Below are positions 6,611 through 13,707 of a stretch of 24,592 bases of DNA, in pieces (position 1 is the stretch's first letter; every line of letters begins with the position of its first letter). A program made the translations under genes and the position numbers. Under the pieces are notes generated by a model. That model did no database searches. It was not told where the DNA came from and saw nothing but the letters and a program-made list of their open reading frames with translations. The stretch is from a virus. Where the stretch lies: positions 1 through 24,592 of the IMG/VR virus record IMGVR_UViG_3300045455_000024. One strand, written 5' to 3'.

Positions 6611-7182
6611 TTCCTCCTCCCCGATAATAGGGCTTCCATAATGTCGTCTTGAGGGTTGCTCACAAAGGCCGTGGTGCAGTTCTGCTTCACGATGTCGAAG
6701 ATCTCATACCAGAGCAGGTTAGCCTGTTTCTGAAATGACTGGCTCATCTGAACGAAAGGGCTGGCGATCGCCCCGCCGGTTGTCGGATGTTTGCCGAGAA
6801 GGCCGTAGAGACTAATGGCCTCTTCGCATTGAATGTAGCGGGTGAAAGCTTGCGCATAGGCCTCGATAAGCCTCGGGTTTACAAACTTCTCGCACCCACG
6901 TTCTTTGAGCCATTTCCACGTTTCAATAAAGAGAGCATCAGCACCCAGCGACTTTCCGTCCTTTTGTCTGGAGCGAAGGTAGTCGCTGGGTGTTGGCATG
7001 TCCTCTCCATATAGATCTGCTGCTCCCTCCAGGCCCTCAGCTTCAAGCAGAGATTCAGGTTTGAGGTCTGGGACCTCCAGTATCTTTGCTGCCTTGCCTT
7101 TTGTGATTTTGTCAGCCAAAGCATGGGGCTTATCTCCAGCGCGAACGCGCCTGCCCCCTCTGTTAGTGCCGTCCTTTGCCAC
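6607..7182 (-). CDS. terS: phage terminase small subunit (P27-like)
   Basis: This DNA-recognition subunit of the packaging enzyme selects the genome and loads the large subunit. The GTG at 7182 is preceded by AAAGGAGG eight bases away and gives 191 residues; the open frame upstream translates G-rich noncoding DNA. The protein begins with a basic segment (AKDGTNRGGRRVRAGDKPHALADKI) and continues with the helical DALFIETWKWLKERG, AYAQAFTRYIQCEEAIS and FVQMSQSFQKQANLLWYEIFDIV patterns of the P27/Terminase_4-type small subunit. It follows the HNH gene across a G-rich stretch that may hold the cos site. Confidence 0.88.
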   Translation of the reverse strand: MAKDGTNRGGRRVRAGDKPHALADKITKGKAAKILEVPDLKPESLLEAEGLEGAADLYGEDMPTPSDYLRSRQKDGKSLGADALFIETWKWLKERGCEKFVNPRLIEAYAQAFTRYIQCEEAISLYGLLGKHPTTGGAIASPFVQMSQSFQKQANLLWYEIFDIVKQNCTTAFVSNPQDDIMEALLSGRRK

Positions 7183-7208
7183 GCGCCGCCACCTCCTTTT
7201 GCAGCGGA

Positions 7209-7306
7209 GGGGGTTAATCCCCCGTTTGAACCGTGATTTTTGCGCGCGTGCCCCTGTGCCCGTTCCCCGCCTCAAAGGCTACAGAGATTCAGACCCCCCT
7301 GGGGTC
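7209..7306. other. candidate cos/packaging region between HNH and terS
   Basis: Two G/C-block palindromes lie in this 122-base gap: GACCCC/GGGGTC around three bases (7292-7306, overlapping the HNH stop) and GGGGG/CCCCC around TTAAT (7209-7223). In HNH-terS-terL phages the cohesive-end site lies near terS, and I recall G-rich sequence of this style in related prophages. The exact nick positions cannot be read from one integrated copy. Confidence 0.45.
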
Positions 7307-7667
7307 AGTCCTTGCGCCTCCAGCGGCTACCTTCTCGAGCAGTAATCTCAGAATGGCACGGTGTGCATAGGGACATCAGGTTTGTGAATTCATTGGTGCC
7401 GCCTTGCGACAGCGGCTTTATGTGGTGTACCTCATCGGCTAGCACGCTCTTACTACGCGCCAGGCATTGCTCACACAATGGATGGGAAGCGATGTAACGG
7501 TCGCGGATGCGCTTCCACGTCCTGCCGTAGCGTTTCTTCACTGCCGGGTCGCGCTGGTAGCGTTCATAGCGTCTGGCTTCCTGTTTCGCATGCTCTACAC
7601 AGAACCGGGCGTCAGTCAGCTCCGGGCAGCCGGGATGTGAACAAGGCCGCTTTGGTTTGTATGGCAT
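7305..7667 (-). CDS. HNH endonuclease adjacent to terminase
   Basis: Start at the ATG at 7667, with GAGGTGAG just upstream, giving 120 residues. The N terminus has a small Cys/His cluster (PCSHPGCPELTDARFCVEH). The HNH core is DEVHHIKPLSQGG...NLMSLCTPCHS, with the metal-binding histidines and a Cys pair. HNH nucleases encoded beside terminase genes are known in several phages to act with the terminase in cos cutting and morphogenesis, and the position directly before terS fits this role. It is the first gene after a strong terminator, so it probably opens the late transcription unit. Confidence 0.92.
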   Translation of the reverse strand: MPYKPKRPCSHPGCPELTDARFCVEHAKQEARRYERYQRDPAVKKRYGRTWKRIRDRYIASHPLCEQCLARSKSVLADEVHHIKPLSQGGTNEFTNLMSLCTPCHSEITAREGSRWRRKD

Positions 7668-7692
7668 CTGCTCACCTCGCTTTTGGGGATGC

Positions 7693-7721
7693 AAAAAGCC
7701 CCCGCGGTATTCCGCGAAGGC
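7693..7721 (-). terminator. rho-independent terminator after the late regulator gene
   Basis: On the minus strand GCCTTCGCGG and CCGCGGGGGC pair over ten base pairs (two G-U pairs) around a four-base loop and are followed by TTTTT. It lies between the ArpU-like gene and the HNH gene, only about 25 bases before the HNH start. Confidence 0.85.
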
Positions 7722-7736
7722 TCTGCCCAGTAATCC

Positions 7737-7789
7737 ACAATACTATTGTAAGCTGCTATTCTGCAAAAATCGTCCACTGTTTGTCCACT
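7737..7789 (-). promoter_or_regulatory. candidate activator-dependent late promoter region
   Basis: On the minus strand there are two direct copies of AGTGGAC 11 bases apart (plus-strand positions 7772-7778 and 7783-7789), then a -10-like TACAAT (7745-7750) within the perfect palindrome ACAATA-C-TATTGT (7737-7749). No -35 consensus is seen at the right distance, which would fit dependence on an activator such as the ArpU-like protein encoded immediately upstream. Inferred; no experimental support. Confidence 0.4.
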
Positions 7790-8245
7790 CTAGAGACCGT
7801 AGAGTAGAAGCGTCAGTTGGCGCAAGGCCTCTTCTTTTCTCTTGTAGACCCAGGAACGCTCGATATGGAGCTTCTCGCTGATGTTCAGAACAGCCTCCGT
7901 CTTAGTAATGTCTCTGACGAAGAATTCATGCAGGATAAAACGCGAGGCATCATCAAGCTTCTCCCAAGCTGGTTTGAACCACTCCATGTACTCCAGCGCC
8001 TGCCGGTAGCGCTCCTTTAAAACATCAATCTCATCAATACAGGCAGCTAGGCGATCTTCTGCGGCTTTGGGATTATACGCCTTGGGCATCAGTGTTGGCA
8101 GAGACCTCCGCGGCGACTCTGCCTTTGCATAAATGGCAGCTATACTCTCATCGGTGTTCGCAATAATGAATTCCATATTGCTGTAGTCCTTAAGGGCATT
8201 AACAGCCGCTGTTTTCTTGTCTAAGTAATGCCAAACGATGTTCAC
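7790..8245 (-). CDS. ArpU/RinA-like late transcription regulator
   Basis: This 151-residue protein ends with a sigma region 4-like helix-turn-helix (DDASRFILHEFFVRDI, then NISEKLHIERSWVYKRKEEALRQLTLLLYG). The arrangement matches the ArpU/RinA/DUF1492 class of phage proteins that sit at the end of the early region and activate the packaging and structural genes. The GTG start overlaps the stop of the SNF2 helicase gene (GTGA), so it is translationally coupled. A terminator follows. The family assignment is by pattern and gene position; the exact subfamily is uncertain. Confidence 0.8.
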   Translation of the reverse strand: MNIVWHYLDKKTAAVNALKDYSNMEFIIANTDESIAAIYAKAESPRRSLPTLMPKAYNPKAAEDRLAACIDEIDVLKERYRQALEYMEWFKPAWEKLDDASRFILHEFFVRDITKTEAVLNISEKLHIERSWVYKRKEEALRQLTLLLYGL

Positions 8246-9600
8246 TGCGCCAAGCCTCCTTTAACTGCCGCCTTGACCGCATCGATAAGCGCGGCTTGGG
8301 TATTGTTCTTATCCTTTAGAGCTTTCATGACCTGTTCGTCAATGGTACCCCTGGCTATGATATGGTGAATCACCACCGTGTCCTTTTGCCCTTGCCGCCA
8401 GAGGCGGGCGTTGGTTTGCTGGTAGAGCTCCAGGCTCCAGGTAAGGCCAAACCATACCAAGGTAGAACCCCCCGCCTGTAGATTTAGTCCGTGACCAGCA
8501 GAAGCCGGATGGATAACACCTAGCTGGATTTCTCCTTTGTTCCATCGGGTGATGCTCTCTGCTGAATCCAGCTTTTCAGCGGGAAAGCGCTCTAATATCC
8601 GCTCGAGGTCGTGCTTGAACCAATAGGCAACCAGCACCGGCTTGCCATTAGCCGCCTCGATGATATCCTCCAGGGCATCCAACTTGCGGTCATGAAGCTT
8701 TACCACGCCGCCGTCACCATCGTAGACTGCTCCGTTAGCCATCTGAAGCAGCTTGCCGGAGAGGGCTGCGGCGTTGGCAGCGTCAATCTCCCTGCCCTTG
8801 AAGGACAGCACCATCTCAGCCTTCATGGTCTGGTAGTGCTTTGCTTCAGAGCCAGACATCCGGACGGGGACTTCGTTCATCACGAGCTCGGGTAGTTTCA
8901 GATAGTCGCTGCCCTTCATGCTGATGGTGATGTCTGAAATGAGGCGGTAGATGGCTTCCTCTGCCCCGGGTTTCGGTTTGTAGCTAAAGATGACCTGGCC
9001 ATTGCGCTTATCCGGCGTGAAGAAGGCTTCACGGTAATTCCCAATAAAGCGCCCCAACCGCTGCCCCATGTCCAGCAGCCTGAACTCCGCCCATAAGTCG
9101 ATTAGCCCATTGCTGGACGGTGTGCCCGTCAGGCCCACTATCCGCTTAACCAGGGGCCTCACCTTGACCAGGCTTCTGAACCGCTTGGCTTGATGGGACT
9201 TAAATGAGGACAGCTCATCGACTACTACCATATCGTAGTCAAAGGGCAGCCCGCTTTTGGTGACCAACCACTCCACGTTCTCCCGATTAATAAGGTAGAC
9301 CTGTACTCTTTGCAACAGAGCCGCTTTCCGCTGCGACTCATTGCCGATCGCAACTGTGTAGGTCAGGCCGCGCAGATGATCCCACTTCTCAATCTCCGCA
9401 GGCCAGGTATCCCGCGCCACCCTGAGAGGGGCGATGACTAGCACCTTGCGAATCAGAAAGCTGTCCAGGGTGAGGTCAAAGATGGCGGTCAGGGTGATCA
9501 CCGACTTACCAAGACCCATGTCCAGCAGGATCGCCGCAATGGGATGCTGGAGGATATACTCCGTGGCAAAATCCTGGTATTCATGTGGCTCGTATTCCAT
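8242..9600 (-). CDS. SNF2-family DEAD/DEAH-box helicase
   Basis: The ATG at 9600 has GGAGGG seven bases upstream and gives 452 residues. Motifs in order: LLDMGLGKSVITL (Walker A, about residue 28), VVVDELSS (motif II, about 127), GLTGTPSSNG (motif III) and HGLNLQAGGSTLVWFGLTWSLELYQQTNARLWRQGQ split across motifs V and VI (about 370-405). This is a compact SNF2-like translocase typical of phage replication modules in Firmicutes, where it follows a VRR-NUC gene. The role is probably remodelling or unwinding DNA during replication or recombination. The start overlaps the VRR-NUC gene by 20 bases. Confidence 0.95.
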   Translation of the reverse strand: MEYEPHEYQDFATEYILQHPIAAILLDMGLGKSVITLTAIFDLTLDSFLIRKVLVIAPLRVARDTWPAEIEKWDHLRGLTYTVAIGNESQRKAALLQRVQVYLINRENVEWLVTKSGLPFDYDMVVVDELSSFKSHQAKRFRSLVKVRPLVKRIVGLTGTPSSNGLIDLWAEFRLLDMGQRLGRFIGNYREAFFTPDKRNGQVIFSYKPKPGAEEAIYRLISDITISMKGSDYLKLPELVMNEVPVRMSGSEAKHYQTMKAEMVLSFKGREIDAANAAALSGKLLQMANGAVYDGDGGVVKLHDRKLDALEDIIEAANGKPVLVAYWFKHDLERILERFPAEKLDSAESITRWNKGEIQLGVIHPASAGHGLNLQAGGSTLVWFGLTWSLELYQQTNARLWRQGQKDTVVIHHIIARGTIDEQVMKALKDKNNTQAALIDAVKAAVKGGLAQ

Positions 9601-9862
9601 CGAGTATCCCTCCAATCTGTGTTTCACTGTCTAACACATACACCAGAAATCCTAGCCGCCTGAGCATCCCATGCCTCATAGCCTGCAGGGGTCTGGGTTT
9701 CTTACCATGCGCCTTCACTTCCACAAAAGCCATCCTGCTGTCAGGTAGGAGCACGAGGCGGTCCGGCATGCCATCGTAACCAGGCGAGACAAACTTCACG
9801 GCAATTCCGCCAGCTGCTTTGACTGCTCGGACAAGCTTCTGTTCTATCAGTTTCTCACGCAT
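9581..9862 (-). CDS. VRR-NUC domain nuclease
   Basis: Start at the ATG at 9862, preceded by GGAGGTTCTT, giving 93 residues. The protein is essentially one VRR-NUC domain: PGYDGMPDRLVLLP carries the catalytic Asp and FVEVKAHGKKPRPLQ carries the Glu-x-Lys pair, typical of the PD-(D/E)XK superfamily. Related phage proteins act as structure-specific nucleases and are regularly encoded next to an SNF2 helicase, as here. Full-length for a stand-alone phage VRR-NUC. Confidence 0.92.
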   Translation of the reverse strand: MREKLIEQKLVRAVKAAGGIAVKFVSPGYDGMPDRLVLLPDSRMAFVEVKAHGKKPRPLQAMRHGMLRRLGFLVYVLDSETQIGGILDGIRAT

Positions 9863-10087
9863 AAGAACCTCCGTGTGCCGATGCATGTGCCCAAACACTT
9901 CAAACTCTTACGCGCGCATACACGCTCATTCGTGCCCATTACTCCTTTATTACCTATAACTACAACATTTAGAGGGTGAATTATTGGCACAATGGGAACA
10001 GGCAAGGCAAGGAGCCTGGTATACAAGGGGCTTGCGACTGTGCCGACAGGCTGCTGTATTGGCACGACTGGAACAATGGGCATGTGC
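9863..10087. repeat. noncoding repeat-rich spacer between primase and VRR-NUC genes
   Basis: A 225-base gap in an otherwise tightly packed operon. It is flanked by a 12-base near-perfect direct repeat, GCATGTGCC(C/T)AA, at 9883-9894 and 10080-10091. Inside are two related 18-mers beginning ATTGGCAC and ending GGAACA (9983-10000 and 10058-10075; 15 of 18 identical) and an inverted relative near 9930-9944. No credible gene was found; the frame spanning it encodes low-complexity Pro/Val/Ile sequence. Confidence 0.5.
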
Positions 10088-12421
10088 CTAAGCCTCCTCG
10101 CTGGAGCGGATGAACACTCGTTGCGGACCATATAGCGGCAGGTTCTTTTTTCCCGTTTTGTTGCCGGTGAACTTCACCCAGCCCCCGATTTTATTGAGAA
10201 TCCCCTCGATCTCGTAAGAATCGCCTTTCTTGAGAGCCTCGCGGTTCTTGCCGAAGCACTCGCACCAGACCTCCATAATGCAGACCTGCTCTCGACGCAT
10301 GGTTCCCGTGCGGTTTTCACCGCCAAACTCACTGCCGTCAAGGAAGTTGCGGCGGGCATATAAGTCCAGCTTGTCCCACCCTTCGGGCAAGAGCGCCTCG
10401 AGATATTCGGCCACCAGGCCTTCCCGGTCATCACCCTCCATGGCGTCGCGCTGCTGAGTGATGGCTTCCTCCGCGAGGCTGCCTTTAAGGAATAGTTCCT
10501 CTCCCTCGTTGTAGCGCTCGATCGCTTCAGCCCATACTTGATCAACCTCTGTCAGCTCCCAGGCCTGGTACTTGCCCTGGCCTACAACTCGCACTGGCCA
10601 GAAGCGGCGGTTTCCCGTGATGTCGCGCAGAAAGCCGCCGTCGCTGTTGGTGGTGCCGACGATAATACAGGAACGCGGGTGGCTCTCCACAACAACGCCG
10701 TAGGACTGACGATACTTATCATCAGTGCGGGTTATGAACGATTTCACCGTCTCCACGTCTACCTTCTTGATGCCCGCCAGTTCTCCAAGCTCCAGTATCC
10801 AATAGCCCTGCAATTTCTCCGGCGCGGTCTTGTCCCTCATGTCGGAGATGGAGAGGGAGTCTGAGTACCACTGCCTGCCCAGCCGGGCAAAGAGCGTGGA
10901 TTTCCCAATGCCTTGCGCGCCGTTCAGCACGAGGATGGAGTCAAACTTCACCCCAGGCTGGTAGATGCGCGCCACCGCTGCCACCAGCGTTTTCCTCGTT
11001 ACTGCCCGGACATACGGTGTATCGTCAGCCCCAAGATAGTCGATGAGCACGGTATCCAGCCGATCTATGCCGTCCCACGACAGCCCGCCGAGGTACTCTT
11101 TGACAGGGTGGTAGAGCCGCTCGACAGAGATAACTCCAAGCAAAGCGTCTTTAAACTTAGTCGGTGACCAGATACCGTAGGTCCGCTCGAAGTACAATTT
11201 CGCGCAGGCAAGGTCGGTATCGCTCCAGCCGGGTTTCACTTGCGGCCATGGGAGATCGCCAATAACGTCGATCATGTTCTTGAACTGGTTAAAGACGATA
11301 GGCTGAAGGTTAGGGTCAAAGCGCAGGATGATGGAGATATTGGTCAGCGTGTCTTTCACCGCGCCTGTCTTATCTAACTCAAGTTGGCTCTGCCAGTTGT
11401 CCTTATCAGTGAAGTCCGCCTCAGCCTGCACCCGGCGCTCCTCGGCAAGCTGCACCTTAACACGCTCATCCTTAACAGCGAAATCGGACATGGCTTTGAA
11501 GGATGCCTTTTCATCAAGTTCACTGAATTTATGGAGCCGCACCAAGTCAAAGGCATTGAGCAGCTTTCCACACACCGGGTCTGTAGCGTGGTGACTGTAG
11601 GCGAACTTACCGTCGTAGACCACCACGCCTGCCGAACTGTCGGCGGGAATATAATCATAGCGGCCTGTCATAGTTGAAGGCTCGTACACATCTGAGAGAA
11701 ATGCTTCAATTGCATCCTCTATGGAATAAGCCCGGCAGAAGGCGCCGACTACACCACCTTTGGCATGGGGGTCCTGCTGCTGTTTTAGCCTGCGCTCCAG
11801 CACCTCCGACTGCCGTTTCGAGGTCGGCCACATGGAGGTGTCCCGCCAATCAGCGTATTTGGAGAGGTAAACGTCGGGATCAAGCATCTCGCCTTCCTTT
11901 TCACAAAACACAAACTCGCCGTCAGAGGGTGTGGATGGCCAATACATCAGCCGTGAGGGTTCGTATGTCGTGTCGTCAAACAAATCAATACCGATTTCCT
12001 TTGCAACCATCCGTCCCAATGCAGGATACTCATCTTCGCTGACCTCCCGGGCAAGGGGAACGACCAGCCGCAGGCGAGGTGCTTCCGGTGTATGCTTATG
12101 GGTAGAGTAGACACAGCACGACCAGTCATAAAGCGCTTCTATCTGCCCCCAGATGTCGGGGGTAGCATAATCCATATCGAGGGTCAGCATGGAACGGCAT
12201 ATAACGTAGCCGTTCCTGCGCTTTCCTTCCCGCAGGGCACCGCCCACGAAGCCGCCGATGTCTTTTACCTGATCCTGCTGGGGCTTGCTCATTTTGCGAA
12301 ACTCGGACACTGTCTCCGTCGTGCGTTTTGTGGTACGTACAGTGTTCTTGAATTCCTCCCATGAAATGTCCTTGTTTTTCCACTTCTTATCCATACGGCT
12401 GTTGCCCACCGCTATTTTCAT
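10088..12421 (-). CDS. VapE/VirE-type phage primase-helicase
   Basis: The ATG at 12421 follows AGGAGG and gives 777 residues. The N-terminal region has the acidic motif LTLDMDYA (about residue 82) and RLRLVVPLAREV, suggesting an archaeo-eukaryotic-type primase-polymerase domain. The C-terminal half is the virulence-associated protein E AAA+/SF3-like helicase with Walker A GAQGIGKST (about 505), ILELGELAG (Walker B region) and FITRTDDKYRQSYG, then TTNSDGGFLRDITGNRRFWPV. The enzyme would prime and unwind phage DNA together with the family A polymerase encoded upstream. Its start overlaps the preceding gene by four bases. It appears intact. Confidence 0.94.
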   Translation of the reverse strand: MKIAVGNSRMDKKWKNKDISWEEFKNTVRTTKRTTETVSEFRKMSKPQQDQVKDIGGFVGGALREGKRRNGYVICRSMLTLDMDYATPDIWGQIEALYDWSCCVYSTHKHTPEAPRLRLVVPLAREVSEDEYPALGRMVAKEIGIDLFDDTTYEPSRLMYWPSTPSDGEFVFCEKEGEMLDPDVYLSKYADWRDTSMWPTSKRQSEVLERRLKQQQDPHAKGGVVGAFCRAYSIEDAIEAFLSDVYEPSTMTGRYDYIPADSSAGVVVYDGKFAYSHHATDPVCGKLLNAFDLVRLHKFSELDEKASFKAMSDFAVKDERVKVQLAEERRVQAEADFTDKDNWQSQLELDKTGAVKDTLTNISIILRFDPNLQPIVFNQFKNMIDVIGDLPWPQVKPGWSDTDLACAKLYFERTYGIWSPTKFKDALLGVISVERLYHPVKEYLGGLSWDGIDRLDTVLIDYLGADDTPYVRAVTRKTLVAAVARIYQPGVKFDSILVLNGAQGIGKSTLFARLGRQWYSDSLSISDMRDKTAPEKLQGYWILELGELAGIKKVDVETVKSFITRTDDKYRQSYGVVVESHPRSCIIVGTTNSDGGFLRDITGNRRFWPVRVVGQGKYQAWELTEVDQVWAEAIERYNEGEELFLKGSLAEEAITQQRDAMEGDDREGLVAEYLEALLPEGWDKLDLYARRNFLDGSEFGGENRTGTMRREQVCIMEVWCECFGKNREALKKGDSYEIEGILNKIGGWVKFTGNKTGKKNLPLYGPQRVFIRSSEEA

Positions 12422-12849
12422 GTTCCTTGCACCTCCTGGCATTTCTCGTTAAAGTACCGGATCGGAATCCCGCATCTCCTGGCTTTGGCAATTTCTCGTG
12501 CCATTCCATCCGAAATCCGGCTGCCGAATACCCAGACGGCATCGCACTTGGTAAGGAGAATCAGTGCAAAAAACAGCCCCATCTCACGGCTTTCCTTATC
12601 GGTGTCATCCATGAACTGTGGGTAGTGGAGGTGCGGTGCAAGGGGAATACACCCCTCGCTGACCGCAAACCGGCAATAACCACGGGCACGGCTTGTATTG
12701 TAGTCAATATCCCCCGCAAAGGGCGAGCAAATATAGACAAGCGGGCGGTAGTGCTTTACTTTTGCTTTTTCCTCCAGAGCCACGTTTGTCAGGGCTTCTG
12801 CGGCGGTGGGGTCGGGGTATCCTTCGCTGTTACGCCTGTCCATGGCCAT
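12418..12849 (-). CDS. DUF4406/deoxyribosyltransferase-like phage protein
   Basis: About 143 residues from the ATG at 12849 (GGAGG just upstream; another ATG lies at 12843). The core VYICSPFAGD, then FAVSEGCIPLAPHLHYPQFMDD and DAVWVFGSRISDGMAREI, matches the Rossmann-like DUF4406/DUF7768 group, distantly related to nucleoside 2-deoxyribosyltransferases. A role in nucleotide metabolism or nucleotide sensing during replication is plausible but unproven. It overlaps the antirepressor gene by 20 bases and the primase gene by four, so it belongs to the replication operon. Confidence 0.8.
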   Translation of the reverse strand: MAMDRRNSEGYPDPTAAEALTNVALEEKAKVKHYRPLVYICSPFAGDIDYNTSRARGYCRFAVSEGCIPLAPHLHYPQFMDDTDKESREMGLFFALILLTKCDAVWVFGSRISDGMAREIAKARRCGIPIRYFNEKCQEVQGT

Positions 12850-13615
12850 TCGCACCTCCACCGAGAAAATAATTGATAAAATACTGCTGTCCTTTGCCGG
12901 TCACCTTAGTGGTCTTGGAAATGGTGACATGTCCGTCTGAATGGGTGATGGCGGTTTCCTTGACCCTAAACAGCCCCAGTTCCATTGCCTTCTGGGTCGG
13001 TGCATTGTAATCGGTGCCTTTGCGCTTGATGAGGAAGCCGTCCTGTCGGAGCCTTTCAAACAAGCGGTTCTGCCCAATTTCTATTCCATTGCCTTTGAGG
13101 ATTTTTGCCAGCTCGCCGATAAGGATGGTGCCTTCCGAAACTGATACCGCATCGGCAAAGACCACTTTGGGCCTGTCTTCAGCGGCCTGAAGCTGGAGTC
13201 GTTCCTTTTCCTGCCGTTCTTTCTTAAGGGCGGTAAGCAGCTTAATCCAGGAGTCGGGATCATTCATGATCTCTTCCAGCTTGGAGGTGGTGATGTAAGC
13301 ACCATGTTTGCGGATTTGCGGTAGAACCTCGTGAGTAACCCAGCGTTTGAACTTCTTGGCTTCCGGCTTGTCAGAGCGCAGGATAACATTGTAAAGCCCG
13401 CTCTCACTGACAATAAGAGTTTCCTGTTGTCTGCCGATTGCATCGGTGAGATGAGTCTGGCTCACTTCATCTTCATCAAGCCGCTCAGCTACTCTGGTAG
13501 GTGTTGTCAGTCCTAATACATCACAAACATCTTTCAGCACCCACCATGGCTCCCCATTTCTCTGAATCGTTCTGACCTCTTTCCCCTCGTAGGAGAAAAT
13601 TTTAAGTTCGTTCAT
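12830..13615 (-). CDS. phage antirepressor (BRO-N plus KilAC)
   Basis: Start at the ATG at 13615, which follows the leader sequence GGAAAGGACAAATCAT; the 261-residue product begins MNELKIFSYEGKEVRTIQRNG. Residues 5-105 form a BRO-N domain (WWVLKDVCDVLGL, LIVSESGLYNVILRS, KRWVTHEVLPQIRKHG). Residues of about 150-255 form a KilAC/ANT domain (ILIGELAKIL, GIEIGQNRLFERLRQDGFL). Such proteins counter phage repressors during induction. It follows the polymerase gene with a 92-base gap holding a hairpin leader that is repeated before another gene at 17936-17991. The frame stays open upstream through the hairpin, so an N-terminal extension or leader peptide is possible. Confidence 0.93.
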   Translation of the reverse strand: MNELKIFSYEGKEVRTIQRNGEPWWVLKDVCDVLGLTTPTRVAERLDEDEVSQTHLTDAIGRQQETLIVSESGLYNVILRSDKPEAKKFKRWVTHEVLPQIRKHGAYITTSKLEEIMNDPDSWIKLLTALKKERQEKERLQLQAAEDRPKVVFADAVSVSEGTILIGELAKILKGNGIEIGQNRLFERLRQDGFLIKRKGTDYNAPTQKAMELGLFRVKETAITHSDGHVTISKTTKVTGKGQQYFINYFLGGGANGHGQA

Positions 13616-13669
13616 ATGATTTGTCCTTTCCGAAGGCTCAGTTTTGTTGTGGCCTTCGGTATAAGCCAC
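13616..13669 (-). promoter_or_regulatory. hairpin leader, copy 1 (antirepressor gene)
   Basis: On the minus strand CCGAAGGC (13659-13652) pairs with GCCTTCGG (13637-13630) around a 14-base loop containing AACAAAA, followed directly by AAAGGA, the ribosome-binding site. An alternative pairing of GTGGC with GCCAC would compete with the 5' arm. The leader is closely similar to copy 2 before the 70-aa gene. Confidence 0.65.
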
Positions 13670-13707
13670 GGGAAAGGACGGATTCGGACGGTATAGAAAA
13701 ATTTCTT

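Noticed and set aside
9983-10075. possible CRISPR-like repeats
   Set aside because: There are only two imperfect 18-mers and no regular spacer pattern or cas genes.
9847-10131. 94-codon minus-strand frame rich in Pro/Val/Ile
   Set aside because: It begins inside the primase gene and ends inside the VRR-NUC gene; the low-complexity sequence comes from the short DNA repeats in the gap, with no ribosome-binding site.
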